A DNA stretch of 64,000 nucleotides, taken from positions 1,856,001-1,920,000 of the forward strand of contig NZ_CP080327.1 in NCBI RefSeq assembly GCF_019443285.1. The letters run 5' to 3'. Of this stretch, positions 1-9,208 are shown piece by piece. Origin of the DNA: Aquisediminimonas profunda (lineage in GTDB: Bacteria > Pseudomonadota > Alphaproteobacteria > Sphingomonadales > Sphingomonadaceae). A program made the translations under genes and the position numbers. The notes below the pieces were generated by a model. That model saw only the letters and a program-made list of their open reading frames with translations. It did no database searches and had not been told where the DNA came from. Position 1 is the stretch's first letter. Each line of letters begins with the position of its first letter.

Positions 1-305
1 ATCGCAGCCTGCAGCGCGTCCGGACCATAATCAGCCGGATTGAGCCCGCGAGTTCCGACGCCTTGAATGAATGCCAGCAGCGCAGAGGCGTTGCCGAGCG
101 TCCACGCTGGCGCAGGTTGCGCCGGAATTGCGGCCGGCGCCGCAACTGTGGGTGGCACTACCGGAGAAGCCGGCGCAGGAGTCTGCGTCTGCAAGGTTGG
201 TGGCAGAAGGTTGACTGGCGTGACCGGCTTTGGCGTTTCCGCAAGAGCAGGAGCCGCCAACGCCAATACAATACTCGTCCCAATCACAGCCTTGTTCACG
301 GCCAT
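1..305 (-). CDS. L,D-transpeptidase-like secreted protein, N-terminal part (cut by window edge)
   Basis: Only the first 101 codons are in the window; the gene continues beyond base 1. The start is fixed by a GGAGG ribosome-binding site about 9 bases upstream and lies 6 bases after the accC stop. The protein opens with a signal peptide (Met-Ala-Val-Asn-Lys, a hydrophobic core, then APALA-ET as likely cleavage site at about residue 22). A Pro/Ala/Thr-rich linker to about residue 70 follows, then a segment with the motifs LLAFIQGVGTRGL and NPADYGPDAL. That segment resembles the peptidoglycan-binding N-terminal region of YcbB/ErfK-type L,D-transpeptidases. The catalytic YkuD domain would lie outside the window, so the family call is an inference. 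Frame and start are secure. Confidence 0.6.
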   Translation of the reverse strand, partial: MAVNKAVIGTSIVLALAAPALAETPKPVTPVNLLPPTLQTQTPAPASPVVPPTVAAPAAIPAQPAPAWTLGNASALLAFIQGVGTRGLNPADYGPDALQAA

Positions 306-311
306 CAAGCA

Positions 312-1664
312 TCAACCTCCGGCTTTTTCTGCAAGCCAATCCTCAAGCCACTTGATCGAATAGTTGCCGTCAATAACATCGGGCGCTCGGAGAAGTTCCT
401 GATGCAACGGGATGTTTGTCTTGATCCCGTCAACAACCATTTCTTCAAGCGCACGGCGCATCCGCATCATGCAGCTTTCACGTGTGCGACCATATACGAT
501 GAGCTTCGCAATCATCGAGTCATAATATGGGGGAACACGATACCCTGCGTAAAGCCCGCTATCCACGCGGACATGCATGCCGCCCGGCGGATGATAATAG
601 TTCACTGGTCCAGGTGAGGGAGCAAAGGTGCGGGGATCTTCCGCATTGATCCTGCATTCGATGGCATGACCGCGAAATTCGAGAACATCCTGCGTGACCG
701 AAAGCCCCTTGCCCTCAGCGACGCGGATCTGCTCGCGAACCAGATCAAAGCCAGTGATCATTTCCGTTACGGGGTGCTCAACCTGGATGCGGGTATTCAT
801 TTCGATGAAGTAGAATTGGCCGTCTTCCCAAAGGAACTCGATCGTGCCGGCGCCCCTGTAGCCCATGTCTGCCATCGCCTTTGAGACGATCCCGCCCATG
901 CGCATGCGCTCTTCGGAGCTGATGACAGGTGAGGGGGCCTCTTCAAGAACCTTTTGGTGACGCCGCTGGAGCGAGCAATCGCGTTCCCCAAGATGAATGG
1001 CATTGCCATTGCCATCGCCGAATACCTGGAACTCGATATGCCTTGGATTGCCCAGATATTTTTCGAGATAGACCGTCGCATCGCCAAATGCGGCTTTGGC
1101 CTCTGTGCCCGCCTGCTGCATCTGGCTTTCAAGTTCGCTTTCCGAGTTCACGACCTTCATGCCGCGCCCGCCGCCGCCGGAAGCGGCTTTGATGATCACT
1201 GGATAGCCGATATCTTTAGCAATCCGCTTTGCTTCGCCCACGTCGTCGATTGCGCCGTCAGAGCCAGGGACAAGCGGCATGCCCAGTGCACCCGCCGTCT
1301 TCTTGGCCTGGACCTTGTCTCCCATGGTCCGAATATGTTCGGGCTTTGGGCCAACAAACGCAATCTTGTGTTCTTCCACAATCTCCGCAAAGCGCGCGTT
1401 TTCCGAGAGGAAACCATAGCCCGGGTGGATCGCATCGGCGTTGCTGATCTCGGCCGCAGAAATGATCGCCGGAATGTTGAGGTAACTGTCCTTGGCCGCT
1501 GGGGGGCCGATGCAAACAGCTTCATCGGCCAATCTGACGTGCATCGCGTCCACGTCTGCTGTCGAATGGACAGCGACCGTCTTGATCCCCATTTCATGTG
1601 CAGCGCGGTGAATGCGAAGCGCGATTTCACCGCGGTTTGCGATGAGCAGCTTTTCGATGGTCAT
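312..1664 (-). CDS. accC: Acetyl-CoA carboxylase, biotin carboxylase subunit
   Basis: Carboxylates the biotin on AccB using ATP and bicarbonate, the first half-reaction of malonyl-CoA synthesis for fatty acids. The 450 residues match the usual length. Visible landmarks are the N-terminal [22 protein letters not shown], the ATP-grasp glycine loop [14 protein letters not shown], and [13 protein letters not shown] with the catalytic Arg/Glu region. The start overlaps the accB stop by 4 bases (ATGA), so the two are translationally coupled, as is usual for accBC. An L,D-transpeptidase-like gene follows after 6 bases. Confidence 0.97.
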   Translation of the reverse strand: MTIEKLLIANRGEIALRIHRAAHEMGIKTVAVHSTADVDAMHVRLADEAVCIGPPAAKDSYLNIPAIISAAEISNADAIHPGYGFLSENARFAEIVEEHKIAFVGPKPEHIRTMGDKVQAKKTAGALGMPLVPGSDGAIDDVGEAKRIAKDIGYPVIIKAASGGGGRGMKVVNSESELESQMQQAGTEAKAAFGDATVYLEKYLGNPRHIEFQVFGDGNGNAIHLGERDCSLQRRHQKVLEEAPSPVISSEERMRMGGIVSKAMADMGYRGAGTIEFLWEDGQFYFIEMNTRIQVEHPVTEMITGFDLVREQIRVAEGKGLSVTQDVLEFRGHAIECRINAEDPRTFAPSPGPVNYYHPPGGMHVRVDSGLYAGYRVPPYYDSMIAKLIVYGRTRESCMMRMRRALEEMVVDGIKTNIPLHQELLRAPDVIDGNYSIKWLEDWLAEKAGG

Positions 1665-2131
1665 TCGATCACGACAAGTGGTTGGTCAAATTCAACGGGC
1701 TGGCCACTGCCAACGAAGATTTGGGTCACCTTGCCCCCACGTGGAGCAACGATGGGGTTCATGACCTTCATCGCTTCAATGATCAGGATCGTATCGCCTT
1801 CCTTGACCGAGCCACCGACCGTAATAAACGGCGCAGCATCAGGCTCTGGAGTCAGATAGGCAGTGCCTACCATGGGAGATTTGACGGTGCCTGGGTGATC
1901 CCCCGCTGTCGCGACCGGCGCTGGAGCAGGTGCGGAAGGCTGCTGGGCTGGCGCAGCAGCCTGCACGGGCGCAGGAGCCGCCACGACGGTCCCGGCAAGG
2001 GTCCTCGCAACGCGGATCTTGCGGCCACCATCTTCGACTTCGATTTCCGAGAGCGCAGTCTCGTCGAGCAGTTCCGCGAGTTGGCGGACCAGTTTCAGAT
2101 CGACTTGCATGGCGCCTGATTTTTCGGTCAT
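1661..2131 (-). CDS. accB: Biotin carboxyl carrier protein of acetyl-CoA carboxylase
   Basis: 156-residue carrier whose biotin shuttles carboxyl groups between AccC and the carboxyltransferase. The start is the ATG at 2131, preceded by a GGGGG ribosome-binding stretch. A longer in-frame extension upstream runs back into aroQ and is rejected. The N-terminal helical region has [16 protein letters not shown], then an Ala/Pro-rich linker (about residues 45-75), then the biotinyl domain with EAMKVMN, where Lys122 is the biotinylation site. The enzyme that attaches the biotin, BirA, is encoded at 24993-25700 in the same window. Confidence 0.96.
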   Translation of the reverse strand: MTEKSGAMQVDLKLVRQLAELLDETALSEIEVEDGGRKIRVARTLAGTVVAAPAPVQAAAPAQQPSAPAPAPVATAGDHPGTVKSPMVGTAYLTPEPDAAPFITVGGSVKEGDTILIIEAMKVMNPIVAPRGGKVTQIFVGSGQPVEFDQPLVVIE

Positions 2132-2165
2132 TGAACCCCCAAAATTTTCTGTTGGCCTGCCATTG

Positions 2166-2606
2166 TCAGAGCTTGGCCGCCGCGTCCAGCGCCAGCGTGT
2201 AGGAATTCGCTCCATGGCCGGCAAAACTCGCGACGGCGGCCATGCCGATATAGCTGATGTGGCGAAAAGGCTCGCGCTTCATCGGGTCGGACAGGTGCAC
2301 CTCGATGACTGGGACCTTGATGGACTTGATCGCATCATGAAGGGCAATGGACGTGTGCGTATATCCGCCGGCGTTCAACAAGATCGCTTTTGCGCCGCGG
2401 GCATTGGCTTCATGCATCCAGTCAATCAAATGGCCTTCATGGTTCGACTGCCGCATATCGATTTCAAGCCCAAGCTGCCGGCCCTGATCTTCCAGCCGTC
2501 CGGCTATGTCATCCAGCGTGTCCGTTCCGTATATTTCCGGCTCGCGCAGACCAAGCAGATTCAAATTCGGCCCGTTGAGGACATAGATCACTGGCAATTC
2601 AGGCAT
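2166..2606 (-). CDS. aroQ: Type II 3-dehydroquinate dehydratase
   Basis: Third step of the shikimate pathway: dehydration of 3-dehydroquinate to 3-dehydroshikimate. 146 residues, normal for the type II dodecameric enzyme. Family motifs are [19 protein letters not shown] (the Tyr is the catalytic residue), [22 protein letters not shown] and [15 protein letters not shown]. The start is the ATG at 2606 with a purine-rich AGAGA just upstream. The open frame continues to 2801, but that part overlaps the divergent thiSG gene. aroQ leads a probable aroQ-accB-accC operon with a 34-base gap before accB. Confidence 0.95.
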   Translation of the reverse strand: MPELPVIYVLNGPNLNLLGLREPEIYGTDTLDDIAGRLEDQGRQLGLEIDMRQSNHEGHLIDWMHEANARGAKAILLNAGGYTHTSIALHDAIKSIKVPVIEVHLSDPMKREPFRHISYIGMAAVASFAGHGANSYTLALDAAAKL

Positions 2607-2688
2607 TTCTCTGCAGTTCCGGTTGCGGGGCCTTTGCGGCCTTCTATATGGGCTGCATTGCAAAAGGCCAAGGACGAGTCTCCAACCC

Positions 2689-3660
2689 ATGCTTTCCATT
2701 ACGCTGAATGGTGAACCGCGCACTGTTGCGCCAGAGAGCACGATTGCTGATCTGGCCAGAGAACTCGGGCTTGATCCGGCGAAGATTGCCGTTGAACGCA
2801 ATCTGGAGATCGTGCCGCGCTCGACGCTGGCGGAGGTGCAACTCGAGCAGGGCGATCAGGTGGAAATCGTTCATTTTGTAGGCGGTGGTCAGGCTGACTC
2901 CTGGACGGTCGCAGGCAAGACCTTCAATTCGCGGCTGATTGTGGGGACCGGGAAATACAAGGATTTTGCCCAGAATGCAGCCGCCCTTGAAGCCTCGGGC
3001 GCAGAAATCATCACGGTTGCGGTTCGTCGCGTCAACATATCCGATCCGAAGGCTCCGATGCTGACGGATTTCATTGATCCCAGGAAATACACCTACCTTC
3101 CGAACACCGCCGGTTGCTTCACCGCCGACGATGCGATCCGGACCTTGCGGCTCGCCCGCGAAGCCGGTGGGTGGGATCTGGTCAAGCTTGAGGTGCTTGG
3201 CGAAGCGCGGACGCTCTATCCGGACATGCGCGAAACCCTGAAGGCGACAGAAGTGCTTGTAAGTGAAGGCTTCAAGCCGATGGTCTATTGTGTCGATGAT
3301 CCGATCGCCGCGAAACAGCTTGAAGAGGCCGGCGCTGTTGCCATCATGCCCTTGGGCGCACCGATCGGGTCCGGCCTTGGAATCCAGAACCGTGTGACGA
3401 TCCGCTTGATCGTCGAGGGCGCGAAGGTCCCCGTGCTGGTTGATGCAGGCGTCGGAACGGCATCCGATGCCGCTGTCGCCATGGAGCTGGGTTGTGACGG
3501 TGTCTTGATGAACACTGCGATTGCAGAAGCAAAAGACCCTGTGACTATGGCGAAGGCCATGAAGCTTGCAGTTGAGAGCGGCCGATTGGCTTATCTGGCC
3601 GGTCGCATGGGCCGCCGAATGTATGCCGATCCGTCCAGCCCCTTGGCGGGACTGATCTGA
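2689..3660 (+). CDS. thiG: ThiS-ThiG fusion: sulfur carrier plus thiazole synthase
   Basis: 323-residue fusion for the thiazole half of thiamine. Residues 1-67 are a ThiS-type beta-grasp carrier ([10 protein letters not shown], then the end FVGGG at 63-67). From about residue 71 a full ThiG barrel follows ([29 protein letters not shown] with Lys166 as the predicted Schiff-base lysine; [30 protein letters not shown]). In stand-alone ThiS the last glycine is free and becomes a thiocarboxylate; here it is internal, so cleavage or another mechanism would be needed. The start at 2689 is chosen because it is where ThiS homology begins. I looked upstream for a THI-box (TPP) riboswitch and did not see one. 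No other thi gene is in the window. Confidence 0.93.
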   Translation: MLSITLNGEPRTVAPESTIADLARELGLDPAKIAVERNLEIVPRSTLAEVQLEQGDQVEIVHFVGGGQADSWTVAGKTFNSRLIVGTGKYKDFAQNAAALEASGAEIITVAVRRVNISDPKAPMLTDFIDPRKYTYLPNTAGCFTADDAIRTLRLAREAGGWDLVKLEVLGEARTLYPDMRETLKATEVLVSEGFKPMVYCVDDPIAAKQLEEAGAVAIMPLGAPIGSGLGIQNRVTIRLIVEGAKVPVLVDAGVGTASDAAVAMELGCDGVLMNTAIAEAKDPVTMAKAMKLAVESGRLAYLAGRMGRRMYADPSSPLAGLI

Positions 3661-3702
3661 CACCTCTTGTGCATTGCACAAAAGCAATGCAGTCTGCCGC
3701 AA

Positions 3703-5142
3703 ATGGGGCGGCCCTTTGACGAGATTCGAGGCTTTTCGGAAGGGGCAGGTGCGCGCCCGGAGTTTGCAGCTCTTGGCCAATGGCTCGATGAAACGCCAGC
3801 CACCGAACTCCAGCGGCGCCAGGAAGCGGCCGAAGCCACATTCCGCCAGCTCGGCATCACATTTGCTGTCTACGGTGACGAAGCGGCTGCCGAACGGATC
3901 ATTCCTTTCGACATTGTACCGCGCATTTTCACGGCATCCGAATGGTCTTCTCTCTCCGCCGGACTCGTTCAGCGAGTCGAGGCCATCAACGCATTCCTGA
4001 CTGACATTTATGGACCGCGCAAAATCCTTGCAGACGGGATCATTCCCGAGGACCTGATCCTGCGCAATCCACAGTTCCGGCCCGAAATTGTCGGGTCCCG
4101 GCCTCCGCATGATGTCTGGTCGCACATTTGCGGCATTGATCTGGTGCGGACTGGTCCTGACGATTTCTGGGTTCTGGAAGACAATGCCCGAACGCCATCC
4201 GGTGTGTCGTACATGCTCGAAAACCGGGAAGCGATGATCCGGCTGTGCCCCGAACTCTTCCAGATGTACCAGGTGGAGCCTGTCGACAGTTATACCGACC
4301 TGCTCCACGAAACGATGCAGTCAGTGGCGCCGCGCGGATGTGGCAGCGATCCGGTCTGCGTGATCTTGACGCCGGGTCATTACAACTCGGCCTATTACGA
4401 ACACAGCTTCCTCGCAGACACGATCGGCATAGAATTGGTCGAAGCAGCGGATCTGGAAGTCGATGACGACAAGGTCTGGATGCGTACAATCACGGGGCGC
4501 GTGCAGGTCCACGTGATCTATCGACGAATTGACGATGATTTTCTCGATCCGCTGATCTTTCGCCCGGACTCGCTCCTCGGTGTGCCCGGGCTGATTTCGG
4601 CCTATCGTGCCGGGAATGTGACGATCGTGAATGCGCCTGGCACCGGCATTGCCGATGACAAGGCTGTATATTCGTACATGCCGGAAATCGTGCGCTATTA
4701 TTCCGGGGGCGATCCCCTGCTTCCCAATGTCGAAACCTATCGGTGCCGTGAGCCGGAAATGCTGTCCTACGTGCTCGACAATCTTGAAAAGCTGGTGGTC
4801 AAGCTGGTGGACGGTTCAGGCGGTTATGGCATGCTGGTTGGCCCGATGGCCAGCAAGACGCAGGTCGAGGACTTTCGTGCCGCCTTGAAGGCTGAGCCGC
4901 ATCGCTACATTGCCCAGCCGACGCTCGCTCTGTCGACGGTCCCGACCCTCACCGAAAAGGGAATCGCGCCGCGCCACGTGGACTTCCGTCCCTTTGTCCT
5001 GAGCCAGCCGGGCAGGGTGAAGATCGTGCCGGGCGGCCTCACGCGCGTCGCTCTCAAGGAAGGCTCGCTGGTCGTGAATTCGAGCCAGGGGGGCGGCACG
5101 AAGGACAGCTTCATTCTGGCAAATAACGGAGGCCGAGGCTGA
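3703..5142 (+). CDS. Circularly permuted type 2 ATP-grasp protein
   Basis: 479 residues of the circularly permuted ATP-grasp family (formerly DUF404/DUF407), predicted to make an amide or peptide bond using ATP; the substrate is unknown. The start FDEIRGF, the stretch ITFAVYGDEAAAERIIPFDIVPRI, FWVLEDNARTPSGVSYMLENREAM and the nucleotide-loop region VKLVDGSGGYGMLVGP match the family. ATG at 3703 is preferred over an in-frame TTG at 3667 because it sits where homologues begin, although no clear ribosome-binding site precedes it. It is the first gene of a tight four-gene set with an alpha-E protein, a transglutaminase and Anbu. Its stop overlaps the next start by one base. Confidence 0.92.
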   Translation: MGRPFDEIRGFSEGAGARPEFAALGQWLDETPATELQRRQEAAEATFRQLGITFAVYGDEAAAERIIPFDIVPRIFTASEWSSLSAGLVQRVEAINAFLTDIYGPRKILADGIIPEDLILRNPQFRPEIVGSRPPHDVWSHICGIDLVRTGPDDFWVLEDNARTPSGVSYMLENREAMIRLCPELFQMYQVEPVDSYTDLLHETMQSVAPRGCGSDPVCVILTPGHYNSAYYEHSFLADTIGIELVEAADLEVDDDKVWMRTITGRVQVHVIYRRIDDDFLDPLIFRPDSLLGVPGLISAYRAGNVTIVNAPGTGIADDKAVYSYMPEIVRYYSGGDPLLPNVETYRCREPEMLSYVLDNLEKLVVKLVDGSGGYGMLVGPMASKTQVEDFRAALKAEPHRYIAQPTLALSTVPTLTEKGIAPRHVDFRPFVLSQPGRVKIVPGGLTRVALKEGSLVVNSSQGGGTKDSFILANNGGRG

Positions 5143-6077
5143 TGCTGTCCCGCACTGCGTCCTGCCTCTACTGGCTTGGCCGCTACGTCGAGCGGGCAGA
5201 ATTCACTGCGCGGCTTGTTGAAGCGACCTTGCGCCTCGATGCACTTTCCACGCGGCCAGCCGGGGACGCGGCATGGCTGAGTGCAATGAAGGTTCTGGAC
5301 GCAGACTTAGCCTTTGCAGCGACGGGTCAGGCTTTGACTCCCAGGAATGTCACGCGGTTTCTGACTGTCTCGGTAGGCCACCCCGGGTCAGTACTGTTCT
5401 GCCTCAATGCTGCGCGAGACAATGCAAAGGCGGTGCGCACTGCACTTTCACGAGAGGCGTGGAGCGCGATCAATCGAGCCTGGCTTCTGTTTCATGGCAA
5501 GACCAGCCCCGGCGATACGGAACAGGTGCTCAACCTTGTTGCGCAGGCGGAAGCGGAAACGCGTGGCTTTGAGGGTGCAATAGGGCGAATGCTCCGAAAT
5601 CCGTCGTCCCGGTTCATTCGTCTTGGGGCAGCGGTCGAGCGGGCAGACAACACGGCTCGCTTGCTTGACGTCAAATATCATATCCTTTTGCCTGAAGGTG
5701 AGGCGGTTGGAGGAACAGTCGATCGGGACCAGTGGACCACGATTTTGCAGACGGTCTCCGCGGTCAACGCGTATCGCTGGCTCTATCGCGAAGGGTTGAA
5801 GCCCTGGCTGGTCACCGAGTTGCTGATCCTAAGACGTGAATTGCCCCGTTCTCTTGCGGCTTGCGGCGAGGAGGTCGTTCAGCACCTCGCTGGAATTGGG
5901 AAGGAAACCGGCAACCAGGGTGAAGCCGATCGCCTCGCGCGAGACCGGCACGCAGAGTTCGGCAGCGCCAGGATTGAGCAGATCATCGCGACGGGCCTCC
6001 ACGAGTATCTGGAGGACTATCTGGAGGCGAATGCGGCGCTCGACGCCGCGATCGCGCGGCAGTTCAGGTTCTATTGA
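5142..6077 (+). CDS. Alpha-E domain protein (DUF403)
   Basis: 311-residue, largely alpha-helical protein of the alpha-E family. It begins with the family hallmark MLSRTASCLYWLGRYVERAEFTARLV. Alpha-E proteins almost always sit beside the circularly permuted ATP-grasp enzyme, as here, and are thought to be its partner; their biochemical role is not established. Other family-like patches are NAARDNAKAVRTALSREAWSAIN and RLGAAVERADNTARLLDVKYHILLP. The start overlaps the upstream stop by one base (TGATG), and the stop overlaps the transglutaminase start in the same way, so translation is coupled. Confidence 0.92.
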   Translation: MLSRTASCLYWLGRYVERAEFTARLVEATLRLDALSTRPAGDAAWLSAMKVLDADLAFAATGQALTPRNVTRFLTVSVGHPGSVLFCLNAARDNAKAVRTALSREAWSAINRAWLLFHGKTSPGDTEQVLNLVAQAEAETRGFEGAIGRMLRNPSSRFIRLGAAVERADNTARLLDVKYHILLPEGEAVGGTVDRDQWTTILQTVSAVNAYRWLYREGLKPWLVTELLILRRELPRSLAACGEEVVQHLAGIGKETGNQGEADRLARDRHAEFGSARIEQIIATGLHEYLEDYLEANAALDAAIARQFRFY

Positions 6078-6883
6078 TGCGGCTGACGATCGATCATCGG
6101 ACGCGTTATCAATTCAGCGAACCGCAGGCTCGGGTCGTTCAGCTTCTCAGGATGACGCCGCTTGATTTCGGCGGGCAAACCGTGATCGACTGGAGCATTG
6201 ATGTCGATTGCGATGCCCGTTTGCGCGAGGGGCGTGACGGCTATGGCAACATCACCACAATGCTCTACATCGACGGCCCGATTAATGCTGTCTCGATCAT
6301 GGTACGCGGAGACGTGTTGACCGACGACCTTGGCGGCCATGTGCGCGGTACTCTGGAGCCCCTGCCGCCGCTCTTCTTCACGCGCTCGACGCCGTTGACG
6401 GAGGCAAGCGAGGCAATATCAGGCCTAATACCCTCACGACCGATGGGACTTGATCAGGCGATGGCCCTTAACTTTGCTGTCAAGGCAGCGTTGGCTGTCG
6501 AGCCGGGACGTACACCCAAGACCCGCACTGCAGCCGAAGCCCTGGCAGAAGGCCGCGGGAGCGTGCGCGACTGCACCCATGTCATGCTCGCGGCTGCCAG
6601 GAGCGCAGGTTATCCGGCCAGGCTTGTATCGGGTCATTGCCTCGATGGCCCAAACGCTGGGGGCCACAAAAGCGCACATTGTTGGGCAGAGCTTTTTATC
6701 GATGGCGAGGGCTGGATTGCGTTCGATCCTTCGACAGGGCGCCTGCCGGGCGACACATATGTCAGGGTGGCAGTCGGGCTTGATGCCGGAGATTCAACAC
6801 CTCTGTCCGGTACGCGCCGAGGTGGTGGCATTGAGGAAATGGATGTCGAAGTTCGGGTTGCGATGAGTCAATCGCAGGAATAG
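6077..6883 (+). CDS. Transglutaminase-like cysteine peptidase of the ATP-grasp/alpha-E cassette
   Basis: 268 residues. An N-terminal beta domain (LTIDHRTRYQFSEPQARVVQLLRMTP, the bacterial transglutaminase-like N-terminal region) is followed by a transglutaminase core with a complete Cys-His-Asp triad: Cys166 in GSVRDCTHVMLAAARSAGYPAR, His201 in SAHCWAELF and Asp217 in WIAFDPSTG. No signal peptide is seen, so a cytoplasmic protease or transferase role is inferred. ATG at 6077 overlaps the alpha-E stop by one base; a TTG one codon earlier is also possible. Together with Anbu 8 bases downstream, it gives the cassette one ligase-type enzyme and two peptidase-type enzymes. Confidence 0.92.
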   Translation: MRLTIDHRTRYQFSEPQARVVQLLRMTPLDFGGQTVIDWSIDVDCDARLREGRDGYGNITTMLYIDGPINAVSIMVRGDVLTDDLGGHVRGTLEPLPPLFFTRSTPLTEASEAISGLIPSRPMGLDQAMALNFAVKAALAVEPGRTPKTRTAAEALAEGRGSVRDCTHVMLAAARSAGYPARLVSGHCLDGPNAGGHKSAHCWAELFIDGEGWIAFDPSTGRLPGDTYVRVAVGLDAGDSTPLSGTRRGGGIEEMDVEVRVAMSQSQE

Positions 6884-6891
6884 GCTGAGCC

Positions 6892-7641
6892 ATGACATAT
6901 TGCGTTGGCATGCGACCAAAGGCGGGTCTGGTCATCATTTCTGACACGCGCACCAATGCTGGTATCGATAATATTTCGACCTTTTCCAAATTGCATATTC
7001 TGGCAGAAGATGCGGAACGGCTGATAGTTTGCGCGTCCGCCGGGAGCCTCTCGGTAACGCAGTCCATGCTTGCCATGCTGGCCGAAGGCCTGGAGCCGGA
7101 CGAGGAAGATGGCCCTCGTAGGACTGTTGCGACAATGCCCTCCATGTTCCGCGTTGCGCAACTTGTGGGCGAGGCTTTGGTCAGCGCCAGACATGACATC
7201 ATGCGAACGCTTTACGGCACCGACATTAGCACTGACGTTTCGCTCCTGCTGGGTGGCCGGATCGGCGACGGTCCGCTGGCTCTTTATCTGGTCTATTCCG
7301 AAGGCAATTTCATCGAATGCCAGCCGGACAGCCCCTTCGTCCAGATCGGTGAACTCAAATACGGCAAGCCCATTCTAGACAGAGCCCTGCAGTGGGAGTC
7401 AACTCTTGATGAAGCCGTCAAGGTCGGACTGATTTCGTTTGATTCGACCATGCGTTCAAATCTTTCCGTTGGATTGCCGTTCGATCTTATTGTCATCCCC
7501 GCTGATCGCTCGAAGCCAGTCATCCGGCGCCGCATTCTTGAGAACGATGCCTATTTCAAACAGCTTTCCGCTGATTGGGCGAGGCTCATGAATGAGTCCC
7601 GCCAGCAGATCGCGGACCCTCCATTCATGAGCCCCCAATAA
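6892..7641 (+). CDS. Anbu: proteasome-type peptidase (ancestral beta subunit)
   Basis: 249 residues. The protein begins Met-Thr-Tyr-Cys-Val-Gly, so removal of Met would expose Thr2 as the Ntn-hydrolase nucleophile. The supporting acid and base are visible as Asp18 (IISDTRTNAG) and Lys33 (TFSKLH), the usual proteasomal Thr-Asp-Lys arrangement. Other matches are the long GEALVSARHDIMRTLYG helix and the LLLGGRIGDGPLALYLVYSEGNFIE strand pair. It is the last gene of the ATP-grasp/alpha-E/transglutaminase cassette, the known genomic setting of Anbu. Physiological substrates are unknown. The end of the operon is inferred from the 186-base gap before efp. Confidence 0.93.
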   Translation: MTYCVGMRPKAGLVIISDTRTNAGIDNISTFSKLHILAEDAERLIVCASAGSLSVTQSMLAMLAEGLEPDEEDGPRRTVATMPSMFRVAQLVGEALVSARHDIMRTLYGTDISTDVSLLLGGRIGDGPLALYLVYSEGNFIECQPDSPFVQIGELKYGKPILDRALQWESTLDEAVKVGLISFDSTMRSNLSVGLPFDLIVIPADRSKPVIRRRILENDAYFKQLSADWARLMNESRQQIADPPFMSPQ

Positions 7642-7827
7642 GCCTACGCTGCCACCAACGTCGGGTCGGCAAAGGTCTTGCAGCAATCGGGTCGCGTTTG
7701 CGCTGTCCAATGGCAATTTTGTGCGAATGATGGCTTCTGCGCGCGTCTAACCGAATCCCTCCGCTTGCCCCAATTGCGCGCAGCGGCTAAGGGCGCGCCC
7801 GGCTCTTTCAATACCATCAGGTGAAAC

Positions 7828-8391
7828 ATGAAAATCAACGCGGTCGAGATTCGTCCCGGTAACATCCTCGAATATGAAGGCGGGCTGTGGCGCGCGGTGA
7901 AAATCCAGCACACGCAACCCGGCAAGGGCGGCGCCTATATGCAGGTGGAAATGAAGAACCTGATCGACGGCCGGAAGAACAATGTCCGTTTTCGTTCGGC
8001 CGAGACCCTCGAAAAGGTCCGTCTCGACACGAAGGATTTTCAGTTCCTCTTCGCTGAAGGCGATACGCTGACCTTCATGGACAAGGAAACCTATGAGCAA
8101 GTCTCGCTCGATTCAGGCATATTGGGGGATGCGGCGGCGTTTCTACAGGACGGCATGGATGTCGTGATGGAACTTTGGGAAGACCGACCGATTTCGGTAC
8201 AGCTCCCGGATACCATCGAAGCACTGATTGTAGAGGCGGATGCTGTGGTGAAGGGGCAGACGGCGTCTTCGTCCTACAAACCGGCCATACTCGACAACGG
8301 GGTACGCATCATGGTCCCGCCGCATATTGGCGCCGGGACTCGGATTGTCGTCGATGTCTATGAACAGGCCTATGTAAAGCGGGCGGAATAG
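7828..8391 (+). CDS. efp: Elongation factor P
   Basis: 187 residues, normal for EF-P, which binds the ribosome between P and E sites and relieves stalling at consecutive prolines. Visible parts are the KOW-like N-terminal domain ([21 protein letters not shown]), the tip loop [10 protein letters not shown] with Lys33 as the residue modified in EF-P of the EpmA type, and two OB domains ending in [17 protein letters not shown]. No epmA or epmB candidate is in the window. The 186 bases upstream contain no recognisable gene and probably hold the promoter. A 4-base gap separates it from suhB, so co-transcription is likely. Confidence 0.97.
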   Translation: MKINAVEIRPGNILEYEGGLWRAVKIQHTQPGKGGAYMQVEMKNLIDGRKNNVRFRSAETLEKVRLDTKDFQFLFAEGDTLTFMDKETYEQVSLDSGILGDAAAFLQDGMDVVMELWEDRPISVQLPDTIEALIVEADAVVKGQTASSSYKPAILDNGVRIMVPPHIGAGTRIVVDVYEQAYVKRAE

Positions 8392-8395
8392 CCAA

Positions 8396-9208
8396 ATGGT
8401 CTCGCATTCCGGCCTGTTGACCGTCATGGATCGCGCCGCCCGCAAAGCAGGCGCAAAGTTGCGCCGGGATTTCAGCGAGGTCCAGCATTTGCAAGTCAGC
8501 CGCAAGGGACCTGCAGATTTCGTGTCAAAGGCCGATCAGCGCGCCGAGCGCACTCTTTACGACGAATTGCTCCACGCTCGGCCGGATTGGGGGTTCCTGC
8601 TCGAGGAAGCGGGAGAGATTCCTGGCGATCCGAACAAGCCACGCTGGATCATCGACCCGCTTGATGGCACATCGAACTTTCTTCATGGCCTTCCCCATTT
8701 TGCGATCTCGATTGCCGTTGAGGAACCTCTTGCTAACGGAAAGCGCGAAATAACCACGGGCCTGGTCTATCAGCCACTGACGGATGAGAGCTTCTGGGCG
8801 GAAAAGGGAAGGGGGGCCTGGCTGCAGGACCAGAGGTTGCGCGTTTCGGCGCGTCGTGACCTGACCGAAGCCCTGATCGCGACGGGAATTCCCTTTCATG
8901 GCCAGGGTGATTTTGCGCGCTGGTCGCGCATTTTGGGAGCGGTGGCGCCCCAAGTGGCGGGCATCCGGCGTTATGGTGCAGCCTCCCTTGATTTTGCTTG
9001 GGTCGCGGCCGGTCGGTTCGACGGCTATTGGGAGGCAGACCTTCAGCCTTGGGACGTGGCCGCCGGTATGCTTCTCGTCCGGGAAGCTGGTGGTTTTGTG
9101 ACGGACTTCCGGGGCGGAGACAAGGCAATGGAACGCAGCGAATTCCTTGCCGGGAACGATGCCATGCACTCAAAGCTCCACAAGCTGGTGGCTGGCGCGC
9201 TCCGGTGA
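8396..9208 (+). CDS. suhB: Inositol monophosphatase family protein (SuhB-like)
   Basis: 270-residue Mg2+/Li+-dependent phosphatase of the inositol monophosphatase superfamily. The metal-binding motif WIIDPLDGTSNFLHG and the second family motif WEADLQPWDVAAGMLLVREAGG are intact, as is the FLLEEAGE acid region in place of the usual EE motif. SuhB in proteobacteria can act on inositol phosphates and also takes part in rRNA antitermination; which applies here cannot be told from sequence. It follows efp by 4 bases and overlaps the next gene by 4 bases (GTGA). Confidence 0.92.
   Translation: MVSHSGLLTVMDRAARKAGAKLRRDFSEVQHLQVSRKGPADFVSKADQRAERTLYDELLHARPDWGFLLEEAGEIPGDPNKPRWIIDPLDGTSNFLHGLPHFAISIAVEEPLANGKREITTGLVYQPLTDESFWAEKGRGAWLQDQRLRVSARRDLTEALIATGIPFHGQGDFARWSRILGAVAPQVAGIRRYGAASLDFAWVAAGRFDGYWEADLQPWDVAAGMLLVREAGGFVTDFRGGDKAMERSEFLAGNDAMHSKLHKLVAGALR

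Noticed and set aside
2607-2688. Possible TPP riboswitch before thiSG
   Set aside because: The 82-base divergent gap has no THI-box core (CTGAGA and its partner segments) and is too short for the full aptamer.
2644-4308. A 554-codon open frame antisense to thiSG and the ATP-grasp gene
   Set aside because: It spans two well-supported genes on the other strand and crosses their intergenic gap without any start signal.
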